Part shown: positions 5,885 through 13,496 of the stretch, piece by piece
Layout of the letters: each line of letters begins with the position of its first letter
Numbering within the stretch: the first letter of the stretch is position 1
Assembly: GCA_035535195.1 (NCBI GenBank)
Contig: DATLQK010000080.1
Coordinates: 1 to 24,299 of the forward strand
DNA: 24,299 nucleotides
From: JACDAN01 sp035535195
Lineage (GTDB): Bacteria; Actinomycetota; Thermoleophilia; Gaiellales; Gaiellaceae
Direction: 5' to 3'
Position numbers and translations under genes: made by a program
Notes under the pieces: generated by a model
The model's database searches: none
The model's input: the letters and a program-made list of their open reading frames with translations, nothing else
What the model was told of the DNA's origin: nothing

Positions 5885-6472
5885 ATGGACCTCTCGACCG
5901 TCACCCGCGGCCGCGCGATCGCCGGTGCGCTGCTCCTGATCGGTGCGCTCTTTCTGGGCGGCCGGTATCTGGCGAGCGCGGGCACGGCGAAAGAGACCCA
6001 GGTCACCGCTCGGAGCTCGGGAGCGCTCGAGGCTGCGCCGGCGCCGCGCCTCGTCGTCCACGTGGTGGGCGCCGTCAAACGGCCCGGCCTCTATCGCCTC
6101 CGTGACGGCTCGCGCATCGCCGACGCCGTCCACCGCGCCGGCGGCGCGACGAGACGCGCCGATCTGAGCCTCGTCAACCTCGCGGCGCCGGTGTCCGACG
6201 GCTCGCAGGTGGTCGTGCCGCGACGCGCGCCGCCGGCCGCTCCCGGAGCTGCTCCGGCGGAAGGCCCGGCCGCGACGGCCGGGCCGGTGCACCTGAACAC
6301 CGCGACGGTCGACCAGCTCGACGAGCTGCCCGGGGTGGGACCGGTGACCGCCCAGAAGATCGTCGACTATCGCGAGCAACACGGCGCCTTCAGCTCGGTT
6401 GACGACCTCGACGCGATCCCCGGAATCGGCCCGGCCCGCCTCGAGCAACTTCGGGATCTGGTCGCGCCGTGA
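5885..6472 (+). CDS. comEA: Competence DNA receptor ComEA
   Basis: A 195-residue membrane-anchored DNA-binding protein for natural transformation. A single membrane segment lies at about residues 10-30, followed by an SLBB-type domain (about 55-115; VVGAVKRPGLYRL) and a Pro/Ala-rich linker (about 115-133). The C-terminus holds two helix-hairpin-helix motifs (about 135-195), with LNTATVDQLDELPGVGP and then IPGIGPARLEQL. It should bind incoming double-stranded DNA outside the membrane and pass it to ComEC. ATG 5885 is chosen; GTG 5876, three codons upstream, is possible, and neither has a clear ribosome site. The stop overlaps the comEC start as GTGA, so the two are coupled. Confidence 0.93.
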   Translation: MDLSTVTRGRAIAGALLLIGALFLGGRYLASAGTAKETQVTARSSGALEAAPAPRLVVHVVGAVKRPGLYRLRDGSRIADAVHRAGGATRRADLSLVNLAAPVSDGSQVVVPRRAPPAAPGAAPAEGPAATAGPVHLNTATVDQLDELPGVGPVTAQKIVDYREQHGAFSSVDDLDAIPGIGPARLEQLRDLVAP

Positions 6473-8748
6473 GCGATCTCCTCGACAGATACTCGCCGCA
6501 CCTGTTGGCGGGCGCCCTCTGCCTCGGGCTCGCGAGCGCGAACGTCCTCCGGCTCGGCTCGCCGGCGGCGCTCGCGCTGGCTGTTGCCTGCGCGGCCGCC
6601 TCGGTCGCCCTCGAGGGGCGGAGGCGGACGGCAGTCCTGGGCCTCGCCCTCGCCGTGGGCGCGGCCTGGTGGGGCGGCGTCCGACTCGACGCCATCGACC
6701 GGAGTGTCCTCGAGCCACGCGTGGGTGGTGAGGTCGGGCCGGCGCTGCTCGAGGTCACGGGCGCCACGCGCCGCACGCCGTTTCAGCTTCGGGTTCCAGC
6801 TCGCGTCCACCGCTTCCGCGGTACGTCGCTGCGGGAGCCGGTGCTGCTCCAGCTTCCGTTGGGCCGGTCGCCGCCACAGGGCGCCCTGATCGAGAGCGTG
6901 GTCGAGCTGAAGGAGCCACGAGGGCCGAGCGACGGTTTCGACGAGCGCACCTTCCTCCGGCGGCGCGGCGTGCACGTCGTCGCCCGTGGGCACAGCTGGA
7001 GCCAGGTCGGCCGTCGCGGCGGGATCGGCGGCATCGCCGACCGGATCCACCGCGAGCTCGCGCGCTCGATCGCACCCGGGCTCACGGGAGAACGGCGCGC
7101 GGTCCTGGACGGCCTCGTCCTCGGCGAGGACGAGGGCTTGAGCCAGGAGCTGCGGGACCGCTTCCGGTCGTCGGGCCTGTATCACCTGCTCGCGGTCAGC
7201 GGCTCCAACGTCGCCTTCGTGGCAGGCGGAGTGCTGCTCGTCGCGTGGCTCGCCGGAGTCTCGCGCGTGGTCGCGGAGCTGGGAGCGCTCGTCGCGATCG
7301 GTGGCTACGTGCTGGCGGTTGGCTGGCAGCCGTCCGTCGTCCGGGCCGGTGTCGCCGGAGCCCTCGCCTCGCTGGCGTGGCTGGCGTCGCGGCCGCGCGA
7401 CCGCTGGTACTTCCTCCTGCTCGGCGCGGCGGTCCTTCTGGCCTGGAGCCCCTACAGCCTCCTCGACCCCGGCTTCCAGCTGTCGTTCGCCGCGGTTGCG
7501 GCGATCTTCATCGCCGTCCCGGCGGTTCAGCGGGTGCTCGAGGGCTACCCGGTGCCGGGCGGGCTGAGGGAGGTCGTCGCCGTTTCGGGCGCCTGCGGCG
7601 TCGCGACCGCGCCGATCCTCCTGCTCCAGTTCGGGTCGGTCCCGACCTACTCGATCCTCAGCAACGCTCTGGCGGCTCCGGCGGTCGCCCCGTCGTTCGG
7701 CCTGGCCCTACTGACCGCCTTGCTCGCACACGTCCTGCCGCCGGCGGCGCTCGCCGCCGCCTGGGTCAACGGCTGGCTTGCGGCCTACATCGCGGGCTGC
7801 GCGAGGGTGATCGGCGGCCTTCCCGGCGCGCAGGTGAGCTCGACGCTGGCGCTCGGCACCGTGGCGGCCGCGGCGATCATTCTCTACGCGAGTCAGCGGC
7901 TCCCCAGGTGGCGACGGCCGGGGCTGCTCGTCCTCGTCGGGCTCTCCGCACTCTTCCTCGTCGGCTGGCAGCTCCGCTCCACGGGGCCGCCGCCCCCACC
8001 GACCGGGCTCCGTCTGACCGTGCTCGACGTCGGCCAGGGCGACGGCATCCTCCTCCAGGTCCCTCAGGGCGCAGTCCTGGTCGACGAAGGGCCGCCCGAG
8101 GCGCGGGTCGACCGTCAGCTCCGAGACCTCGGGGTGCGACGGCTCGCGCTGATGGTGTTCACGCACCCGCAGCGCGATCACATCGGCGGTGCGGCCGACG
8201 TGCTGAGGCACGTCCGGGTCGACCGGATCCTCGACCCCGAGCTCCCGTCTCCGAGCCCGGACGAGGATGCGGCTCGTGCGGAAGCCGCGAGCCGAGACGT
8301 CCCGATCACCGTGGCCCGCGCGGGCAGGGCGTTCACGCTCGGCCGGCTCCGCCTCCGGGTCCTGTGGCCCGACGGCCCTGGTCCGCCTGGAGCCGATCCG
8401 AACGACCATGCGACCATCATCCTCGCCTCCTATGGGAAGGTCGACGCGCTGCTGACGGCGGATGCAGAGTCGCCGGTGACCCTGCCGCTCAACCCACCGC
8501 AGGTCGAGATCATGAAGGTCGCGCACCACGGCTCCGCGGACGACAGGCTCGAGCGGCTCCTCCAGCTCACCCGGCCGAGCATCGCGATCATCTCGTGCGG
8601 GCGCCACAACGACTACGGACACCCGGCGCCGTCGACCGTTGCGACGCTCCGGTCCGCCTCGCACCTGACCGTCTTCCGCACCGATCTGGACGGACGGGTC
8701 GTGGTCGAGTCCGACGGCAACCGGATCTCCACGTGGAGTCAGCACTGA
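6469..8748 (+). CDS. comEC: Competence DNA channel ComEC/Rec2
   Basis: A 759-residue polytopic protein that carries single-stranded DNA across the membrane. An N-terminal DUF4131-like part contains membrane segments and an OB-like region; the Competence domain core starts near residue 200 (GLVLGEDEGLSQELRDRFRS, then SGLYHLLAVSG) with many membrane helices to about 505. The C-terminus is a metallo-beta-lactamase-like domain with DVGQGDG (520-526), THPQRDH (565-571) and HHGS (686-689), thought to be the nuclease that degrades one strand. The first metal motif has Gln568 where lactamase-fold hydrolases often have His. Length is normal. It starts at GTG 6469, overlapping comEA, and ends 18 bases before holA. 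Confidence 0.95.
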   Translation: MSDLLDRYSPHLLAGALCLGLASANVLRLGSPAALALAVACAAASVALEGRRRTAVLGLALAVGAAWWGGVRLDAIDRSVLEPRVGGEVGPALLEVTGATRRTPFQLRVPARVHRFRGTSLREPVLLQLPLGRSPPQGALIESVVELKEPRGPSDGFDERTFLRRRGVHVVARGHSWSQVGRRGGIGGIADRIHRELARSIAPGLTGERRAVLDGLVLGEDEGLSQELRDRFRSSGLYHLLAVSGSNVAFVAGGVLLVAWLAGVSRVVAELGALVAIGGYVLAVGWQPSVVRAGVAGALASLAWLASRPRDRWYFLLLGAAVLLAWSPYSLLDPGFQLSFAAVAAIFIAVPAVQRVLEGYPVPGGLREVVAVSGACGVATAPILLLQFGSVPTYSILSNALAAPAVAPSFGLALLTALLAHVLPPAALAAAWVNGWLAAYIAGCARVIGGLPGAQVSSTLALGTVAAAAIILYASQRLPRWRRPGLLVLVGLSALFLVGWQLRSTGPPPPPTGLRLTVLDVGQGDGILLQVPQGAVLVDEGPPEARVDRQLRDLGVRRLALMVFTHPQRDHIGGAADVLRHVRVDRILDPELPSPSPDEDAARAEAASRDVPITVARAGRAFTLGRLRLRVLWPDGPGPPGADPNDHATIILASYGKVDALLTADAESPVTLPLNPPQVEIMKVAHHGSADDRLERLLQLTRPSIAIISCGRHNDYGHPAPSTVATLRSASHLTVFRTDLDGRVVVESDGNRISTWSQH

Positions 8749-8752
8749 GTCG

Positions 8753-8758
8753 TATGCT
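8753..8758 (+). promoter_or_regulatory. -10 box before holA
   Basis: TATGCT stands 8 bases before the holA GTG, in the context TCGTATGCT that recurs exactly before murJ. No good -35 box is seen. The spacing suggests a leaderless holA transcript beginning in the comEC-holA gap. Confidence 0.45.
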
Positions 8759-8766
8759 GACCGGAC

Positions 8767-9747
8767 GTGTCCGCCGAGCCGCTGAAGCCGGTCTACCTCG
8801 TCACCGGGAACGACCGTCCGAAGATCGTGCGCGCGCTCCGCCGGCTTCGGGCGCGCTACGGAGACGAGTCGGTGGAGCTTCTCGCCGCCGAGTCGACGAC
8901 CGGCGACGACGCGGTCGCCGCCTGCAACGCCCTCGGGCTCTTCGCCGGAGGCGACGGCGGGCGGCTCGTGGTCGTCGAGGGTGTCGAGCGGTGGAAGAAG
9001 GCGGACGCAGAGGCCGTGACGGCGTACCTCTCCGACCCCGTCCCGGGCGCGGTCCTCGCGCTCGTCGCCGGCGAGGCGCTGAGGAGCGACGCGATCCCGA
9101 AGGCGGTCGGCAAGGTCGGCCAGGTCCTGACCTACGACGCGCCGAAGCCGCGCGACCTACCGGCGTGGGTCCGAGCGCAGTTCGACGCGTGTGGAGCGAC
9201 GGCCGAACCGGACGCCGCCCGGGCACTCGTCGAGATCGTCGGCGAGGACCTGACCGCACTCGCGACCGAGGCGGACAAGATTGCGACCTGGGCCGGAGAC
9301 CGGCCGATCGGGCGCTCGCACGTGGAAGCGCTGGCGACCCCCGCGCGCGAGGCGACTGCCTGGGCGATCACCGACGCCTGGGGCGAGCGCGACCTGCCTG
9401 CGCTGCTCGCCGCGGCCGAGGCGGAGCTCGAGCGGCGCGACCCCTTCGGCATCTCCACGCGGCTGGCCGGGCACGTCGCGCTGGTCCGAGGCGCGAAGCT
9501 GCTCGCCGCGGAGGGACTGCCGACGCGGGAGATCGCGAAGCGGCTGAGGGTCCACGAGTTCCGGGTCCGGAAGGCGCTCGGCCATGCCGACCGCTACGGA
9601 CAGGACGAGCTCGACGCCGCAGTGGTCCGGCTCGCTGCGCTCGACGCGGCGATCAAGGGTGCGAGTCGCCTCTCCGGCGAGCTGGAGCTGACCCGCGCGC
9701 TGGTCGACCTGACTGCGGCCGCGGAGCCTGCGGCCGCCGGCGCCTAG
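8767..9747 (+). CDS. holA: DNA polymerase III delta subunit
   Basis: A 326-residue clamp-loader subunit that opens the beta sliding clamp. The N-terminal segment PVYLVTGNDRPKI replaces a true Walker A loop, as usual for delta. The AAA+-like fold follows, with LVVVEGVERWKKADAEAVTAYL and the family signature DLTALATEADKIATWAG (about residues 160-176). The C-terminal helical collar (about 210-320) contains DPFGISTRLAGHVALVRGAK and a closing ALDAAIKGASRLSGELELT, typical of HolA. GTG 8767 is the start; it has no clear ribosome site and follows a -10 box by 8 bases. The gene ends convergently with rpsT, sharing a CTAG stop overlap. Placement after comEC is the common Gram-positive order. Confidence 0.93.
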   Translation: MSAEPLKPVYLVTGNDRPKIVRALRRLRARYGDESVELLAAESTTGDDAVAACNALGLFAGGDGGRLVVVEGVERWKKADAEAVTAYLSDPVPGAVLALVAGEALRSDAIPKAVGKVGQVLTYDAPKPRDLPAWVRAQFDACGATAEPDAARALVEIVGEDLTALATEADKIATWAGDRPIGRSHVEALATPAREATAWAITDAWGERDLPALLAAAEAELERRDPFGISTRLAGHVALVRGAKLLAAEGLPTREIAKRLRVHEFRVRKALGHADRYGQDELDAAVVRLAALDAAIKGASRLSGELELTRALVDLTAAAEPAAAGA

Positions 9748-10010
9748 CTCGAGCTGCCGGCGACGATGCGGGCGGCCTGCGCCTTCTTCCGCGCCGCCGC
9801 GTTCTGGTGCAGCGCGCCATGCGACGCCGCCTTGTCGATCCACCGCTGGAGCTCGAGGTGGGCCTCGCGCACGTGCTCGTCCTGCCCCTCCTCGACGGCG
9901 CTCTCGAGCCGACGCGTCAGCGTCTTCACCGTCGAGCGGTAGCGGAGGTTCTCGAGCCGCTGCCGGGCCGAGGTGTGCACGCGCTTCTTCTGCTGCTTGA
10001 TGTTCGGCAT
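9744..10010 (-). CDS. rpsT: Small ribosomal subunit protein bS20
   Basis: An 88-residue basic 30S protein that binds 16S rRNA early in assembly. It opens with PNIKQQKKRVHTSARQRLEN, continues with RSTVKTLTRRLESAVEEGQ and the signature IDKAASHGALHQNAAARKKA (58-77), all typical of S20. ATG 10010-10008 is the family start, although the open frame continues upstream. There is no Shine-Dalgarno sequence; a hairpin with TTTT ends just before the ATG. It converges on holA, and the two stop codons share CTAG. Convergent holA/rpsT is common in related genomes. Confidence 0.97.
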   Translation of the reverse strand: MPNIKQQKKRVHTSARQRLENLRYRSTVKTLTRRLESAVEEGQDEHVREAHLELQRWIDKAASHGALHQNAAARKKAQAARIVAGSSS

Positions 10011-10013
10011 AGG

Positions 10014-10034
10014 AAAACGCCCGCTCAGCGGGCG
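10014..10034 (-). promoter_or_regulatory. Terminator-like hairpin abutting the rpsT start codon
   Basis: On the reverse strand CGCCCGCT (10034-10027) and AGCGGGCG (10025-10018) are a perfect inverted repeat (effective stem about 6 bp with a small loop), followed by TTTT (10017-10014) and, after three more bases, the rpsT ATG. A TANNNT box, TACCAT, lies just upstream at 10046-10041. It could be an rpsT autoregulatory element or an attenuator. The plus strand lacks a T-run, so it is not a plus-strand terminator. Confidence 0.5.
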
Positions 10035-10077
10035 CACGGCATGGTACCAGCGGAGAGGAGCCATCAGCGCGCGCTCG

Positions 10078-10083
10078 TATGCT
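10078..10083 (+). promoter_or_regulatory. -10 box before murJ
   Basis: TATGCT, in the same TCGTATGCT context as the holA box, lies 6 bases before GTG 10090. This spacing both suggests a leaderless transcript and helps choose the murJ start. No -35 box is recognisable. Confidence 0.5.
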
Positions 10084-10089
10084 CACGAA

Positions 10090-11706
10090 GTGGACGGCCC
10101 GGCCGTGACCGACGTGCGTGAGGAGGCCGCAGGCTTTCCCTCCCGGCGCCTCGCGTGGTCGACGGCGATCTTCTCGGCCTTCACGGGCCTCTCGCGGATC
10201 CTCGGCCTCGTCCGTGAGATCGTCGCGCGGAGCTACTTCGGCGTCGAGGGCGTCGGCATCAACGCCTTCACGGTCGCGTTTCAGGTTCCGAACCTGGTGC
10301 GAGCCCTGGTGGCGGACGCCGCGCTCTCGTCCGCCTTCGTCCCCGTCTTCAGCGAGCTGCTCGAGAAAGGCGAGAAGGCGCGTGCCTGGCGCGTTGCATC
10401 GAGCCTGATCTGGATCATGCTGCTCGGCCTCACGGCGATCACCGCGCTCTTCATCCTCGCGGCGCCCTGGGTGATGAGCCTGTTCGGCTACGGAAGCGGC
10501 CCGGCGGGCGACCTCGCCGTGACGCTGTCGCGGATCCTGTTCCCGATCGTCGTCCTGCTCGGGATCTTCGGGGTCATCGTCGGGATCCTGAACAGCTACG
10601 AGCACTTCAGCGTCCCCGCGCTGACGCCGGTGTTCTGGAATCTCGTGATCATCGCCGGGCTCGTGATCGGGGTCCCGCAGGCGGACTCGATCGACACCAA
10701 GCTCTACGTCTACGCCGGCTCGATCGTCCTCGCGACGCTCGTCCAACTGCTGCTGCCGCTGCCCTGGCTCGCAGGTCTCGACGGCCGCTTACGACTGGCG
10801 ATCGACTGGCGCGACCCGGCAGTCAAGCGCGTCTTCGTGCTGATGCTGCCCGTCATGCTCGGCCTCGGCCTGATCAACGTCAACGCGCTGATCGGGACGT
10901 TCTTCGCCGCGCGGTACATCGACAAGACGATCGCGCCGTCGGCGATCGACGCCGCCTTCCGCATCTACATGGTCCCGCAGGGGATGTTCTCGGTCGCCGT
11001 GGCGACCGTCCTCTTCCCGGCGCTGAGTCGCCTCGCCGCCCGCCGCGACGATGAGGGCTTCCGTCACACCGTCGGCCTCGGGCTGCGCCAGATTGCGTTC
11101 CTGCTCGTGCCCGCGAGCGTCGCGATCGCAGTCTTGGCCGAGCCGATCGTGCGGCTGCTCTACCAGCGTGGCGAGTTCGGGCCCCACGCGACGCGTGTCG
11201 TCGCAGGCGCCCTCGCCGCGTTCTCGCTAGGCCTGACCTTCAACGGCACGATGCTGATGCTGAACCGCGCATTCTTCGGCCTGCAGGCTCCGTGGATCCC
11301 GACCTGGGTCGCGTTCGGGAACCTGCTCGCGAACACGGCGTTCTTCGCGCTCCTCTACCACCTGGGAACGTGGGGGATCCCACTCGCGATCTCGCTCGCG
11401 AACGTGGCCGGAACCGCGGCGCTCCTGATCCTGCTCCGGCGGCGGTTCGGCCGCATCGAAGGCGGCGAGACCGCCCGGACTGCGGCGCTCGTCACGCTCG
11501 CCTCGCTCCCCCTCGCGCTCGTTGCCTACGGCGTCTGGTGGGGGCTCGACGACGTGCTCGGACGGTCGTTTCTCGCCCAGGTCGTGTCAGTCTCCGCAGC
11601 GCTCGCCGCGGGCGGCCTCGTCTACCTGTTTTCCTGCCGTTTGCTGGGAGTTCGTGAGCTGAACGCGTTGCTATCGTTGCGAGCCCGCGCCCGCCCGCCG
11701 GCGTAG
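10090..11706 (+). CDS. murJ: Lipid II flippase MurJ
   Basis: A 538-residue polytopic membrane protein of the MurJ/MviN family, which flips lipid II across the membrane for peptidoglycan synthesis. The N-terminal motif SRILGLVRE (35-43) and the following RSYFG are characteristic, as are GLSRIL-type repeats, NSYEHF (about 170) and VPQGMFSVAVATVLFPALSR in the middle. About 14 hydrophobic segments run through it. GTG 10090 is chosen because a -10 box sits 6 bases upstream; the frame is open further upstream but would run into the rpsT leader. It ends 5 bases before lepA. murJ is not usually found between rpsT and lepA, so the position is somewhat unusual. Confidence 0.93.
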   Translation: MDGPAVTDVREEAAGFPSRRLAWSTAIFSAFTGLSRILGLVREIVARSYFGVEGVGINAFTVAFQVPNLVRALVADAALSSAFVPVFSELLEKGEKARAWRVASSLIWIMLLGLTAITALFILAAPWVMSLFGYGSGPAGDLAVTLSRILFPIVVLLGIFGVIVGILNSYEHFSVPALTPVFWNLVIIAGLVIGVPQADSIDTKLYVYAGSIVLATLVQLLLPLPWLAGLDGRLRLAIDWRDPAVKRVFVLMLPVMLGLGLINVNALIGTFFAARYIDKTIAPSAIDAAFRIYMVPQGMFSVAVATVLFPALSRLAARRDDEGFRHTVGLGLRQIAFLLVPASVAIAVLAEPIVRLLYQRGEFGPHATRVVAGALAAFSLGLTFNGTMLMLNRAFFGLQAPWIPTWVAFGNLLANTAFFALLYHLGTWGIPLAISLANVAGTAALLILLRRRFGRIEGGETARTAALVTLASLPLALVAYGVWWGLDDVLGRSFLAQVVSVSAALAAGGLVYLFSCRLLGVRELNALLSLRARARPPA

Positions 11707-11711
11707 CCTCC

Positions 11712-13496
11712 ATGCAGCAGGACCGCATCCGGAACTTCTCGATCATTGCCCATATCGACCATGGGAAATCGACCCTGGCCGATCGCATCCTCGAGCTCAC
11801 GGAGACCGTCTCCGGGCGTGAGATGCGCGCGCAGGTGCTCGACTCGATGGAGCTGGAGCGCGAGCGCGGCATCACGATCAAGGCGCAGGCCGTCCGGGTC
11901 CCGTGGAAGGGCCAGCAGCTCAACCTGATTGACACCCCGGGCCACGTCGACTTCACGTACGAGGTCTCACGGTCGCTCCAGGCTTGCGAGGGAGCGGTGC
12001 TCGTCGTCGACGCCGCTCAGGGCGTGGAGGCCCAGACGGTGGCCAACGCGTACCTCGCGATCGAGAACAACCTGGAGCTGCTCCCGGTAGTCAACAAGAT
12101 CGACCTGCCGCAGGCCGACCCCGACCGGGCCGCCCGGGAGCTCGCCGAGCTGATCGGCGGCGACCCGTCGGACGTCCTCCGGATCTCCGCGAAGACCGGC
12201 GAGGGCGTGGCAGAAGTGCTCGACGCGATCGTCGAGCGGATTCCGCCGCCCGCCGGCAACCGCGACGCTCCGCCGAGGGCGCTGATCTTCGACTCCTCGT
12301 ACGACCAGTACCGCGGCGTCGTCGCCTTCGTCCGCGTCGTCGACGGCGCCTTCCGTACCCGCGAGCGGCTCCAGGCGATGGCGCAGGGCACGCGGTTCGA
12401 GGCCGAGGAGCTCGGCTTCTTCTCGCCGACGATGCGCGCCAGCGACACGCTCGAGGCCGGGGAGGTCGGCTACGTGATCACCGGACTGAAGGACGTCGGC
12501 CGGCTCCGTGTCGGCGACACGCTCACCTCGGTCGCAGGCCCGGCCGCCGGGCCGCTGCCGGGCTACAAGGACGTGAAGCCGATGGTGTTCGCGGGCCTGT
12601 TCCCCACGGAGTCGGACCACTACCCCGATCTCCGCGATGCGCTGGAGAAGCTGAAGCTGAACGACGCGGCGCTCGTGTACGAGCCGGAGACGTCACAGGC
12701 GCTCGGCTTCGGCTTCCGCTGCGGCTTCCTGGGGCTGTTGCACATGGAGATCGTCCGCGAGCGTCTGGAGCGCGAGTTCGACCTCGATCTGCTCGTGACG
12801 GCGCCGAACGTCGCCTACCGCGTGCTGACGAAGGACGGGGAGGAGGTGGAGGTGCACAACCCCGCCGAGATGCCGCCGGAGATCGAGCGCGTCGAGGAGC
12901 CGTACATCAGGGCGTCGATCATCATCCCCAAGGAGTACGTCGGGCCCGTGATGGAGCTCGCGACCGAGCGGCGTGGGCGGTTCGACCACATGGAGTACCT
13001 CTCGGAGGATCGCGTCGTCCTGCTCTACGAGCTGCCGCTCGCCGAGGTCGTCGTGGACTTCTACGACCAGCTGAAGTCGCGGACGCGCGGCTACGCCAGC
13101 TTCGACTACGACATCGTCGGCTTCCGCGAGGGCGATCTGGTGCGCCTGGACGTGCTGATCGCCGGCGACCCGGTCGACGCGCTCTCGCTCATCCTCCACC
13201 GCGACTCCGCCTACGGGCGCGGGCGCGCTCTCGTCGACAAGCTCCGCGAGGAGATTCCGCGCCAGCTCTTCGACGTTCCCGTTCAGGCGGCGATCGGGTC
13301 ACGGGTGATCGCCCGCGAGACGATCAAGGCGAAGCGCAAGGACGTACTCGCCAAGTGCTACGGCGGCGACATCACGCGAAAGCGGAAGCTGCTCGAGAAG
13401 CAGAAGGCCGGCAAGAGACGGATGAAGCAGGTCGGGGCGGTCGAGGTCCCCCAGGAGGCCTTCCTGGCCGTGCTCAACCTGGACGGGAAGAGCTGA
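11712..13496 (+). CDS. lepA: Elongation factor 4 (back-translocase)
   Basis: A 594-residue GTPase that binds the ribosome and affects translocation or 30S assembly. GTPase motifs are clear: AHIDHGKST (13-21), RERGITIKAQ (about 50-59, the switch I region), DTPGH (74-78), NKID (128-131) and SAKTG. Domain II, the EF-G-like domains III and V, and the LepA-specific C-terminus (ARETIKAKRKDVLAKCYGGD, then RKRKLLEKQK) follow. Length is normal (about 600). ATG 11712 gives the family N-terminus MQQDRIRNFSIIAHID; no ribosome site is evident, and murJ ends 5 bases upstream, so reinitiation is possible. The stop overlaps the hemW ATG as TGATG. Confidence 0.98.
   Translation: MQQDRIRNFSIIAHIDHGKSTLADRILELTETVSGREMRAQVLDSMELERERGITIKAQAVRVPWKGQQLNLIDTPGHVDFTYEVSRSLQACEGAVLVVDAAQGVEAQTVANAYLAIENNLELLPVVNKIDLPQADPDRAARELAELIGGDPSDVLRISAKTGEGVAEVLDAIVERIPPPAGNRDAPPRALIFDSSYDQYRGVVAFVRVVDGAFRTRERLQAMAQGTRFEAEELGFFSPTMRASDTLEAGEVGYVITGLKDVGRLRVGDTLTSVAGPAAGPLPGYKDVKPMVFAGLFPTESDHYPDLRDALEKLKLNDAALVYEPETSQALGFGFRCGFLGLLHMEIVRERLEREFDLDLLVTAPNVAYRVLTKDGEEVEVHNPAEMPPEIERVEEPYIRASIIIPKEYVGPVMELATERRGRFDHMEYLSEDRVVLLYELPLAEVVVDFYDQLKSRTRGYASFDYDIVGFREGDLVRLDVLIAGDPVDALSLILHRDSAYGRGRALVDKLREEIPRQLFDVPVQAAIGSRVIARETIKAKRKDVLAKCYGGDITRKRKLLEKQKAGKRRMKQVGAVEVPQEAFLAVLNLDGKS

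Noticed and set aside
5779..6078. Extension of the ECF sigma factor upstream to 6078
   Set aside because: It would overlap comEA antisense and adds residues with no sigma homology; a promoter lies inside it.
5204..6718. 504-codon minus-strand open frame across the ECF gene and comEA
   Set aside because: Out-of-frame shadow; the composition is dominated by Arg and Pro and no motif is present.
7245..10121. 958-codon plus-strand open frame through comEC, holA and rpsT
   Set aside because: It runs out of frame over two well-identified genes and antisense to rpsT, with Arg/Gly/Ala/Pro-rich low-complexity translation.
9157..10746. 529-codon minus-strand frame across holA, rpsT and murJ
   Set aside because: Antisense to motif-supported genes and out of frame with rpsT.
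11984..13495. In-frame upstream extension of hemW through lepA
   Set aside because: The upstream part translates as low-complexity shadow of lepA; the HemW family N-terminus begins at ATG 13496.
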